Source of the DNA: Halobacillus karajensis
GTDB taxonomy: Bacteria; Bacillota; Bacilli; Bacillales; Halobacillaceae
Reading direction: 5' to 3'
Length of the DNA stretch: 64,000 bases
Assembly (NCBI RefSeq): GCF_900108515.1
Contig: NZ_FNWW01000008.1
Coordinates: 62,001 to 126,000, forward strand
The notes beneath the pieces were generated by a model, which searched no databases, had not been told where the DNA came from, and worked only from the letters and a program-made list of their open reading frames with translations. Position 1 is the first letter of the stretch. Each line of letters begins with the position of its first letter. This document shows, one piece after another, positions 45,356 to 53,127 of this stretch. The position numbers and the translations under genes are program-made.

Positions 45356-46756
45356 TTAAAAGAATAAATGGGCCATAAGCACAATAATTGGTAAGGTAAT
45401 AAGTGTTCGCTCTAAAAAGATGATAACGAGATCTTTGAAAGTCACGGGAAGTTTCGAGCCAAGTAGAAGACCCCCTACCTCAGACATATAAATTAGTTGC
45501 GTAACGGATACGCAGGCGATGACAAACCTTGTTAGTGGACTCTCAATGCCACTTCCTATCACAGCTGGAAGAAACATATCTGCGAATCCAACGACCATGG
45601 TTGGAGCTGCAGCAGCCGCCTCGGGAACTTGCATCAAATGAAGGAGAGGAATAAACGGAGCGCCAATCCACTCAAATACTGGTGAATATTCAGCAATAAT
45701 TAACGCCATTGTCCCAATTGCCATAACAATTGGAATGACACCTATCCACATATCCAGAACGTTTTGAACGCCCCCTTTTATTACATGCCTCCATTTTGTA
45801 TTTTTTGCCTTTCCAACGGCCTGGTTGATTCCCCACTTAAATGAGGACGTGTGTCTTGGGATCTTTTCATCCCAATGATTTTCTGCGTGTTCAAAGTATT
45901 GATTTGGTTTTTTTGATAAGGGGGGAATCCGTGGACAGATCAGAGCAGCGGCTAACCCTGCAAGGACGATTGTTAGGTAGTATTGGAAAAACATGTGTTG
46001 CAGATCAACTAATGTTAAAACAACAATCGTGAATGTGATAGAGACAACGGAAAAGGTCGTTCCTATAACCGCCGCTTCTCTTTTGGTATAAAAACCACCT
46101 TCGTATTGTTTACTGGTTAGGAGGATACCTATTGTCCCATCCCCTAACCAGGAAGCTAGACAATCGATGGAGGATCGGCCTGGTAAGGTGAAAATGGGCT
46201 TTATAATTTTTGTTAATAAAGCCCCGCATAATTCGAGAAGTCCGAAATCCAAAAGCAGGGGTAGGAGTAAACCGGCAAATAGGAATACGGCCAACAAGGC
46301 TGGGATAAGGTCACTAAAAAGTAAACCGCCCGTCTCGCCTGACCATATGAATTTGGGACCGCTTTCATAAAAGGTTAAAACAGCAAAAAATGCGGCAACT
46401 ATTCTTGCCAAAAACCAGAACGTCGATACACCAAAAAGGCCTTTTAAAAAGGGCTTCTCAAGGATCCACACGGGTTTGAACACTTTCGTAATCGCCGTCA
46501 TTACAGCTGTTAGCATAAGGATAACCGTTATAAAGATTGGTAACACACCAGCGAATGCACTTTGGACCCAGTTCGCGAGTAAGGCGACTGGAATTGTGAT
46601 TTCTCCTTGGATGCTTAAAGGGATCATGAATAAGAGGATTCCAACCAAGGAAGGAATCATAAATTTTAGAACGTCCATACGGTTAGAACGTTCTATTGGT
46701 TCGGTGTGATAACTTTGTGAATGATTTTGTTCATTACTTTGGGCAGGATCGCTCAT
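45356..46756 (-). CDS. YjiH-family membrane protein with nucleoside-recognition (Gate) domains
   Basis: This 466-residue polytopic protein has about eleven TM segments. The Gate/nucleoside-recognition features include SSIDCLASWLGDGTIGILLTS near the middle and PTMVVGFADMFLPAVIGSGIESPLTRFVIACVSVTQLIYMSEVG near the end. The N-terminal 28 residues are polar. I start at the ATG two codons inside the longest frame, because GGGAGAGAG lies eight bases before it. YjiH proteins are suspected transporters without a proven substrate. Being last in a rocD-rocG operon under a SigL promoter, it may import ornithine, arginine or a related amino acid. Confidence 0.78.
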   Translation of the reverse strand: MSDPAQSNEQNHSQSYHTEPIERSNRMDVLKFMIPSLVGILLFMIPLSIQGEITIPVALLANWVQSAFAGVLPIFITVILMLTAVMTAITKVFKPVWILEKPFLKGLFGVSTFWFLARIVAAFFAVLTFYESGPKFIWSGETGGLLFSDLIPALLAVFLFAGLLLPLLLDFGLLELCGALLTKIIKPIFTLPGRSSIDCLASWLGDGTIGILLTSKQYEGGFYTKREAAVIGTTFSVVSITFTIVVLTLVDLQHMFFQYYLTIVLAGLAAALICPRIPPLSKKPNQYFEHAENHWDEKIPRHTSSFKWGINQAVGKAKNTKWRHVIKGGVQNVLDMWIGVIPIVMAIGTMALIIAEYSPVFEWIGAPFIPLLHLMQVPEAAAAAPTMVVGFADMFLPAVIGSGIESPLTRFVIACVSVTQLIYMSEVGGLLLGSKLPVTFKDLVIIFLERTLITLPIIVLMAHLFF

Positions 46757-46867
46757 ATACAAACTCTCTCCCTACTGAAATTTCCTTCATTTTTGCTTTG
46801 AATTTACAGGACCTTTGAGAAAAGGAAACAGGGGAGTAAGAGGGTGACTCCCCTATATATCTTGGAA

Positions 46868-47122
46868 TCAATCGCTTCCGGTAATTTCTAAATCATCTTT
46901 TAGTGTTGTTAACACCATGTTTTGGGTCACGTTCTGCCCCTGGGAAATTTCCACTGAAGTAATATGTCCGCTAATCCCTATAGAGACTTCAACTTCTTTT
47001 TTTTCATTTGTTTCGATGACAAACAACGTTTCCCACTCATACACATAAGCCGAAGGGGTAACCAAAACATTTTTGACAAAGCCATCACAAGGACTATAGA
47101 CATTTTGAAGCGATTTTTTCAT
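46868..47122 (-). CDS. Small biotin/lipoyl-like domain protein
   Basis: This 84-residue protein is a single barrel-sandwich hybrid domain. It has YSPCDGFVKNVLVTPSAYVYEWETLFVIET, a central turn NEKKEVEVSI where carriers have the modified lysine, and GHITSVEISQGQNVTQNMVLTTL. The lysines lie in the turn but not in a clean MKM or DKA setting, so modification is uncertain. It lies between rocG and the YjiH gene in one operon. A role in docking or regulating one of these is inferred only from position. Confidence 0.65.
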   Translation of the reverse strand: MKKSLQNVYSPCDGFVKNVLVTPSAYVYEWETLFVIETNEKKEVEVSIGISGHITSVEISQGQNVTQNMVLTTLKDDLEITGSD

Positions 47123-47169
47123 GATTACTCTCCTTTTTTAAAAAAATTCGGTCAATTAAAGATGAACCC

Positions 47170-48462
47170 TTACACCCATCCCCGAAAACGAGAGGCCTCC
47201 GCCATCTCTCGAACTCCGATTATATAGGCGGCTAAGCGCATATCAACTTGATGTTTGGCAGCTGCCGAATAAACCTTCTCGAAGGAATCCACGATTACTT
47301 GACGCAGTTTTGTTGAGACTTCTTGTTCCGTCCAGTAGTATCCTTGATTGTTCTGGACCCATTCAAAATAGGAGACCGTTACACCGCCTGCGCTTGCAAG
47401 GACGTCTGGGATAAGCAGGATTCCTCGCTTGCTTAATATTTTGGTTGCCTCAAGGGTTGTTGGTCCATTCGCAGCTTCTACAATAATAGAAGCTTTTATG
47501 TTTTTGGCATTTTCCATTGTGATCTGATTGGAAATTGCTGCAGGGACAAGGATATCGCACTCTTTTTCGAGGAGTTCTTTATTTGTAATGGTTTGATCAA
47601 ACAAATTGGTGACCGTACCGAAACTATCACGGCGATCGAGTAAGTAATCAATGTCGAGTCCGTTTGAATGATAGATCGCACCATGGGCATCTGAAATGCC
47701 CACAACCTTTGCACCAGCCTCATGCATAAATTTAGCTAAGAAGCTGCCGGCATTCCCAAAACCTTGGATGATTACTTGGGCTCCTTCCAACTGAATTCCT
47801 TTTTTCTTCGCGGCTTCTTCTACGCAAATGGTTACACCGCTTGCTGTGGCGGTTTCCCGACCATGGGAACCGCCTAGGACCACTGGTTTTCCTGTAATAA
47901 ATCCTGGGGAATCGAATTCACGAATCCTGCTGTATTCGTCCAACATCCAAGCCATGATTTGAGAATTGGTAAAAACATCGGGAGCTGGAATATCTTTAGT
48001 TGGCCCAACTACCTGGCTGATGGCCCGAACGTAACCGCGGCTCAAACCTTCAAGCTCACGAAAAGACATTTCTCTCGGGTCACAGATAATTCCACCCTTG
48101 CCTCCACCGTATGGCAAACCGGCAATCCCGCATTTTAAACTCATCCACATTGATAAGGCTTTTACCTCATTTTCATTAACCTCTGGGTGGAAACGCACAC
48201 CCCCTTTTGTGGGTCCGACGGCATCGTTGTGTTGAGAACGATAGCCAGTGAAGATTTTAATTTTCCCATCGTCCATTCGAACAGGGATGCGTACAGTGAG
48301 CATTCTCATCGGCTCTTTCAACAATTCAAAGGTTTCTGCTGGATAACCTAAGTTGTCTATCGCCTCTTTTATTACAATTTGTGTGGATGTAAAGAGATCA
48401 ATCGCCTCTTCTTCTTGAGAATGTTTTCGCTGTTGGGCACTTAATAGATTGGTTGCCGCCAT
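47170..48462 (-). CDS. rocG: NAD-dependent glutamate dehydrogenase (RocG/GudB type)
   Basis: This 430-residue Glu/Leu/Phe/Val dehydrogenase has the substrate-binding GPTKGGVRFHP, catalytic LPYGGGKGGIICDP, PAPDVFTNSQIMAWMLDEYSR and the Rossmann motif QGFGNAGSFLAKFM, ending in the family C-terminus AEASRFRGWV. It deaminates glutamate to 2-oxoglutarate, feeding the citric acid cycle. Sequence alone does not separate RocG from GudB. The rocD neighbour and SigL-type promoter favour the arginine-catabolic RocG role. Confidence 0.9.
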   Translation of the reverse strand: MAATNLLSAQQRKHSQEEEAIDLFTSTQIVIKEAIDNLGYPAETFELLKEPMRMLTVRIPVRMDDGKIKIFTGYRSQHNDAVGPTKGGVRFHPEVNENEVKALSMWMSLKCGIAGLPYGGGKGGIICDPREMSFRELEGLSRGYVRAISQVVGPTKDIPAPDVFTNSQIMAWMLDEYSRIREFDSPGFITGKPVVLGGSHGRETATASGVTICVEEAAKKKGIQLEGAQVIIQGFGNAGSFLAKFMHEAGAKVVGISDAHGAIYHSNGLDIDYLLDRRDSFGTVTNLFDQTITNKELLEKECDILVPAAISNQITMENAKNIKASIIVEAANGPTTLEATKILSKRGILLIPDVLASAGGVTVSYFEWVQNNQGYYWTEQEVSTKLRQVIVDSFEKVYSAAAKHQVDMRLAAYIIGVREMAEASRFRGWV

Positions 48463-48498
48463 TTTTATACCTCCATGGGATTATAGAAGTCATCCTCG

Positions 48499-49701
48499 TT
48501 ATTTTGATAGGACACTAGTAATCTTTTCAATCGCCCATTCAAGATCTTTTTCCTTAATCACCAGTGGAGGGGCAAAACGGATAACATTTTCGTGAGTCTC
48601 TTTACAAAGCAATCCTTCTTCTTTTAATTTTTCACAGTATGGGCGCGCATGTTCATGTAATTCGACACCGACAAACAAGCCTTTCCCGCGAACTTCTTTA
48701 ATCATTGGGTTATCGATTTTCTTAAGTTTCTCTTTAAAATAGTGCCCAAGCTGAAGAGAACGACCGGCTAATTTTTCCTCTTCAATCACATCTAATGAAG
48801 CTATAGCTACAGCACTTGCGAGCGGGTTTCCGCCGAAAGTAGAACCGTGTGACCCTGGGGTGAAGACTCCTAAAATATCTTCATTTGCGGCAACGCAGGA
48901 AATGGGCATCACACCGCCTCCAAGTGCCTTACCAAGAATATACATGTCTGGCTTCACACCTTCCCAATCACAGGCAAACATTTTTCCGGAGCGAGCTAGA
49001 CCTGACTGAATTTCATCGGCTACAAATAGGACATTCTCGTTCTTACATACTTCATAGGCCTCTTTTAGGAATCCTTCTGGTGGGATGACAATTCCTGCTT
49101 CCCCCTGGATCGGTTCGAGTAAAAAGCCGGCAGTATTTGGTGTGATGGCCTTTTTTAAAGCATCGATATCTCCATAAGGAATCAGCTTTATACCTGGCAG
49201 GACTGGCCCGTAACTGCGTTTCCCGCCCGATTCAGACGATAGGGAAACGGCTGTCATCGTTCTGCCGTGGAAGTTGCCTTCACAAGCAATGATCTCAGCT
49301 TTGTTTTCGGAAACTCCTTTCTTATCATAAGCCCAGCGCCGTACTGCTTTTACCGCTGTTTCAACAGCTTCAGCACCTGTGTTCATTGGAAGGACCATGT
49401 CTTTTCCGGTCAACTCGGATACTTTTTTGTAAAATGGCGCAAGTTGGTCATTATGGAAGGCGCGTGAAGTTAAGGTCACACGGTTTGCCTGTGCTGTTAA
49501 CGCTTCAATAATCTTAGGATGTCTATGACCTTGGTTTACAGCAGAATAGGCACTTAACATATCCATATAGGTGTTTCCTTCGGGGTCCTTAACCCAGACG
49601 CCCTCAGCTTCTGAAATAACGATGGGAAGGGGGTGGTAGTTATTTGCTCCATATTGTTCCGTTTGACTTATAATCTCATTTGATTTCATTGTTGTATTCA
49701 T
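48499..49701 (-). CDS. rocD: Ornithine aminotransferase RocD
   Basis: This 400-residue class III PLP aminotransferase has [51 protein letters not shown] (PLP-contacting aspartate), [13 protein letters not shown] (PLP lysine) and [17 protein letters not shown]. It transfers the delta-amino group of ornithine to 2-oxoglutarate, giving glutamate semialdehyde and glutamate. GGAGG precedes the ATG. It is the first gene after the -24/-12 promoter and is followed 37 bases later by rocG. Confidence 0.92.
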   Translation of the reverse strand: MNTTMKSNEIISQTEQYGANNYHPLPIVISEAEGVWVKDPEGNTYMDMLSAYSAVNQGHRHPKIIEALTAQANRVTLTSRAFHNDQLAPFYKKVSELTGKDMVLPMNTGAEAVETAVKAVRRWAYDKKGVSENKAEIIACEGNFHGRTMTAVSLSSESGGKRSYGPVLPGIKLIPYGDIDALKKAITPNTAGFLLEPIQGEAGIVIPPEGFLKEAYEVCKNENVLFVADEIQSGLARSGKMFACDWEGVKPDMYILGKALGGGVMPISCVAANEDILGVFTPGSHGSTFGGNPLASAVAIASLDVIEEEKLAGRSLQLGHYFKEKLKKIDNPMIKEVRGKGLFVGVELHEHARPYCEKLKEEGLLCKETHENVIRFAPPLVIKEKDLEWAIEKITSVLSK

Positions 49702-49734
49702 TTTATTCCTCCTTTTTTGCTTTCACCTCTTTAT

Positions 49735-49752
49735 ATGCAAGATTTATGCCAA
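49735..49752 (-). promoter_or_regulatory. Sigma-54 (SigL) -24/-12 promoter of the rocD operon
   Basis: On the minus strand TTGGCATAAATCTTGCAT carries the GG and GC dinucleotides exactly ten bases apart, with the TTGGCA and TTGCA contexts of sigma-54 promoters. It lies 34 bases before the rocD start and faces a sigma-54 activator gene, so both halves of the switch are present. Confidence 0.8.
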
Positions 49753-49832
49753 CTTAAAAAACTTTGTTTTAGAGCCTTTATATAAAAAAGAAAACGACAT
49801 TCGAAAAATAATTTTGCGGATAATAGAAAAAT

Positions 49833-49864
49833 GGTTGAAACAACCGCTTAATTTTTTTGCGGTT
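49833..49864. promoter_or_regulatory. Candidate upstream activating site for the RocR-type activator
   Basis: GGTTGAAACAACC (49833-49845) and AACCGC-N11-GCGGTT (49842-49864) are two interlocked inverted repeats. They lie 80 to 110 bases upstream of the SigL promoter and just before the activator gene, a normal enhancer position. The assignment rests on position and symmetry only. Confidence 0.4.
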
Positions 49865-49916
49865 AGGCTGTTATTCTATTAATATAAACATAGCGAGATT
49901 ATAAGGGTGTGACAGA

Positions 49917-51320
49917 ATGGTGAATAAGAACGCAGGAGATATCCAGTCATTGACCAGAATGAATCAGTTATATGAAAAGTTACTTAATGAAGTGGATGTC
50001 GGAATTCACGTGATAAATGAAAAGGGAAAGACGATCATTTACAACAAAAAAATGATGGAGATTGAAGCAATGGCCAGCGAGGATGTGCTCGACAAAAATC
50101 TACTGGATGTCTTTATGTTCAGAGAAAGTCAAAATAGTACGCTTGTTAAAGCATTAAAAACGGGGAAAACGACCAAAAACATCAAACAAACGTATTTTAA
50201 TAATAAAGGGAAAGAAATTACCACAATTAATCATTCCTTTCCTATTAAGGAAGAGGGGAGAATTACCGGGGCCATTGAAATCGCGAAAGATGTGACCCAA
50301 TTGGAAAGAGTAATGAAGGAAAACATGCTCAATAAGCAAAATGGGAAAATTACGTTTGATACGATTATTGGCCGAAGCCAGTTGATGGAGACGGTTGTGG
50401 ATGAGGCGAAAAGAGCGACTAGGACATCTTCCTCTGTGCTGGTAGTTGGGGAGACAGGTACAGGAAAAGAGTTATTTGCTCAGAGTATCCATAATGGCAG
50501 TAATCGATCAAGGGCACCTTTTATCTCCCAAAACTGTGCAGCCATTCCAGACGGCTTAATGGAAAGTTTATTGTTTGGTACAAAAAAGGGGGCATTTACA
50601 GGGGCGGTAGATCGACCTGGTCTGTTTGAACAAGCGGATGGAGGCACACTGCTGTTAGACGAAATCAACTCTTTAGAACCTTCGCTTCAGGCAAAACTTT
50701 TAAGAGTCATTCAAGATAAATCGATTAGAAGAGTTGGGGATACGAAAGATAAAGAGGTAGATGTTCGTATCATCGCTACCATTAATGAGGATCCCCTTGA
50801 CGCGGTTGCGAACAACCGATTAAGGAAGGACTTGTACTATCGACTTAGTGTAGTCACCTTGTTTATTCCGCCACTTCGTGAAAGAAAGGAAGACATTTTG
50901 TTACTGACTCAGGCCTTTATCGATAAATATAGTACTTTGTTTAATATGGATGTAAAAGGGATAAGCGAAGGAGTCAAAACATTGCTTCAACAACATAATT
51001 GGCCGGGAAATGTAAGGGAACTGGAACATACAATCGAAGGAACAATGAATCTAATTATGGGGGAAGATGTTATAACCATTCAAAACCTACCAGGAAGGTT
51101 TCGTAGTAGATACCAAGCAGAGGAAGAACCATTGGTTCAGGGGGATGAGGGAGATCTCTCTGAAAGCAATCAAACGCTACATGAGAAAATGACAAAGGTT
51201 GAAAAAATGTATATTCAACGAGTTCTTAAAAATAACGGCCATAATATCACAAGGGCTGCAAAAATTCTTGGCATTAGCAGACAAAGCTTACAGTACAGGT
51301 TAAAGAAGTTTGGACTCTAG
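49917..51320 (+). CDS. rocR: Sigma-54-dependent activator, RocR-like
   Basis: This 467-residue protein has an N-terminal PAS sensor domain (about 15-130: VDVGIHVINEKGKTIIYNKKMMEIE). Its AAA+ domain (about 148-385) contains Walker A GETGTGKE, the sigma-54 contact loop GAFTGA and Walker B GGTLLLDEI. A C-terminal Fis-type helix-turn-helix (GHNITRAAKILGISRQSLQYRLKKF) follows. It is divergent from rocD, whose promoter is of the -24/-12 class. In B. subtilis RocR responds to ornithine or citrulline and drives roc operons. Confidence 0.9.
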   Translation: MVNKNAGDIQSLTRMNQLYEKLLNEVDVGIHVINEKGKTIIYNKKMMEIEAMASEDVLDKNLLDVFMFRESQNSTLVKALKTGKTTKNIKQTYFNNKGKEITTINHSFPIKEEGRITGAIEIAKDVTQLERVMKENMLNKQNGKITFDTIIGRSQLMETVVDEAKRATRTSSSVLVVGETGTGKELFAQSIHNGSNRSRAPFISQNCAAIPDGLMESLLFGTKKGAFTGAVDRPGLFEQADGGTLLLDEINSLEPSLQAKLLRVIQDKSIRRVGDTKDKEVDVRIIATINEDPLDAVANNRLRKDLYYRLSVVTLFIPPLRERKEDILLLTQAFIDKYSTLFNMDVKGISEGVKTLLQQHNWPGNVRELEHTIEGTMNLIMGEDVITIQNLPGRFRSRYQAEEEPLVQGDEGDLSESNQTLHEKMTKVEKMYIQRVLKNNGHNITRAAKILGISRQSLQYRLKKFGL

Positions 51321-51732
51321 CTCATTTAGTAGATTTTACGTTTATTTAATAGAATTACAATTAGATGAAAGGGACCTATGAAGAGTATTTTACCTCTATC
51401 TTTTTTGTTATAAAAGAGAAGGAACTTAGCGACTACGGATTTTTCCAGTGAACGGAGCTGTTTGTGTCACTTAGGATGGTAACCGCTGTTTGCTTCTTAG
51501 GGGCTTTATTAGCCAGCTTCTTTTGGTTGTTCTCCTTTATATAGTCTTTTGAATTTGCGTGCAACTATTTAGTGCGCGCTTAAGCTGCCTTCACTCATTT
51601 GTTCCGTATAAATCCGAGAGTGCTGTACGACGTACGGAGGCTGGTTATTTCGGATCATTTTTTTAATAGATAGGAGGTTTTTTCATATGGTGTCAGAATT
51701 TAGTATATAATCTATTATTTAGGAGGATGACT
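51321..51732. other. Gap without a supportable gene
   Basis: The stretch after the activator shows no ORF with a credible start. A minus-strand frame around 51420-51545 has coding-like, lysine-rich residues (KENNQKKLANKAPKK...) after an AAAGGAG but lacks a start codon. It may be a fragment or chance. No clear terminator or promoter was found. Confidence 0.35.
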
Positions 51733-52785
51733 TTGAAGAAGAAACTATTAACGGCAGCAGTAACTGGAGCTCTATTCACTTTTGGATCATTTTATGCGGG
51801 AACCGGAACAATTTTGGCAGGGGACAACGGCCCGAATGGACCGAATTATAATGGCAATGAAACGATAAAAAATGAACGTCTGCACTCATACGAAGAAATG
51901 GTCAGTTACTTAGAAAAATTGGATCAGCGTTCAGAAGCCCTCCAGCTAGAGGTGTATGGCGAATCTGTTAAAAAAAGGGATCTATACTTAGCTAAATTCG
52001 GTATGAATGAAGACAACCCTACCATTTTGTTCCTCACTCAGCAGCATGGTAATGAAACGTTAACGACAGAAGGTGCGCTGGAAGTCATTAAATACTTGTC
52101 CTCAAACGGAAAAAATGTAAAAGAAATACTTGAAAATGTGAATGTCTTGATAGCACCAAGGCTTAATGTTGATGGAGCTGAAGGGGACGTGAATTTTTCC
52201 TTGGAGGATTACGTCTCGGGGACTCACACCCGCTATAATGCGAACGAGGTCGATTTAAACCGCGATCATGTGGACCGCAATCAACCTGAAACCAAAGCGT
52301 TGCATGAAAATGTTTTACAGAAGTATCAACCAGATTATATGATCGACCTCCATCATCAGGGTACCCAAACTACTTTGGGGGATACGGGAGAGCTTGTCTC
52401 AGGTTCCATTCTGTATCCTACAAATGATGAGGTAGATTCAGTAGTCCGGGAACAATCGAAAAAACTGGGAGCTGTCGTATATAATGCTGTACAGTCCAAA
52501 GGCTATGGTCTTTTATCTAAATATCCTGGAGGAAGTGCGCAAACGATCAGCAGAAATGGGTTGGCTGCCGAGTACGGAATTTCTACGCTTTTACTAGAAA
52601 TGAGAGGCATGGCTGATCATTATCGAGAAGATTATGTGTTAGGGCAAAAGAGTAATGGTTATTTGATTCAACAAGCCGTTACAGCTATGAAAGCTTCATT
52701 AAATGCGTTAGCTGACGGTTCTATTGAATCTGCAGACACTTCTTTTTGGGATACGTTACCCGAAAGCAATTATGATGGAGAATAA
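51733..52785 (+). CDS. Secreted M14-family zinc carboxypeptidase-like protein
   Basis: This 350-residue protein from TTG 51733, six bases after AGGAGG, has a signal peptide (about 1-30). An M14 domain follows with the zinc-binding LTQQHGNETLTTEG (HxxE), the structural APRLNVDGAEGD and NEVDLNRDHV, the third ligand region MIDLHHQG, and the catalytic glutamate in LLLEMRG. It should release amino acids from the C-terminus of peptides, or cut wall peptides, outside the cell. An ATG two codons upstream overlaps the ribosome site and is less likely. Two terminators follow. Confidence 0.85.
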   Translation: MKKKLLTAAVTGALFTFGSFYAGTGTILAGDNGPNGPNYNGNETIKNERLHSYEEMVSYLEKLDQRSEALQLEVYGESVKKRDLYLAKFGMNEDNPTILFLTQQHGNETLTTEGALEVIKYLSSNGKNVKEILENVNVLIAPRLNVDGAEGDVNFSLEDYVSGTHTRYNANEVDLNRDHVDRNQPETKALHENVLQKYQPDYMIDLHHQGTQTTLGDTGELVSGSILYPTNDEVDSVVREQSKKLGAVVYNAVQSKGYGLLSKYPGGSAQTISRNGLAAEYGISTLLLEMRGMADHYREDYVLGQKSNGYLIQQAVTAMKASLNALADGSIESADTSFWDTLPESNYDGE

Positions 52786-52819
52786 AGATAGGTGCTAAAG
52801 TTGGAGAATTATGTATATA

Positions 52820-52854
52820 GACGCAATCCCTTATAAGGGATTGCGTCTTTTCAT
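52820..52854. terminator. Rho-independent terminator
   Basis: Perfect 28-base palindrome, 52820-52847, built on GACGCAATCCC and its complement, followed by TTTTCATTTC. It ends the carboxypeptidase gene. Confidence 0.8.
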
Positions 52855-52908
52855 TTCAGGGGCTGGATCATGACGAGCTTCATTTATTTTATAACTAGAA
52901 TCGAAAGA

Positions 52909-52948
52909 ACCTCCCATGAGTTGAAAGCACTCTTGGGGGGTCTTTTTT
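52909..52948 (+). terminator. Second rho-independent terminator
   Basis: Imperfect stem AACCTCCCATGAG/CTCTTGGGGGGT followed by C and six T. It insulates the nas genes from upstream transcription. Confidence 0.6.
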
Positions 52949-53003
52949 ATCCATAGATTCTATTCCCTTCAGTAACACGAACTTCTTTTTCACTGAAAAA
53001 CTT

Positions 53004-53020
53004 TGTTAGGTTTCCTTACA
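53004..53020. promoter_or_regulatory. TnrA/GlnR-type box upstream of nasB
   Basis: TGTTAGGTTTCCTTACA matches the TnrA core TGTNA-N7-TNACA exactly. It lies 108 bases before nasB, about 45 bases upstream of a plausible start point, which fits activation by TnrA under nitrogen limitation, as at the B. subtilis nas genes. Confidence 0.6.
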
Positions 53021-53127
53021 TAGTGTGTGATATATAGAAATGGTAATGTTAAACTTTGAATCTAATAGCAATATTTTCATTCAATATATGCTGCTTTTAA
53101 AGCTTTACAACTGCTGGAGGTTTAAAA

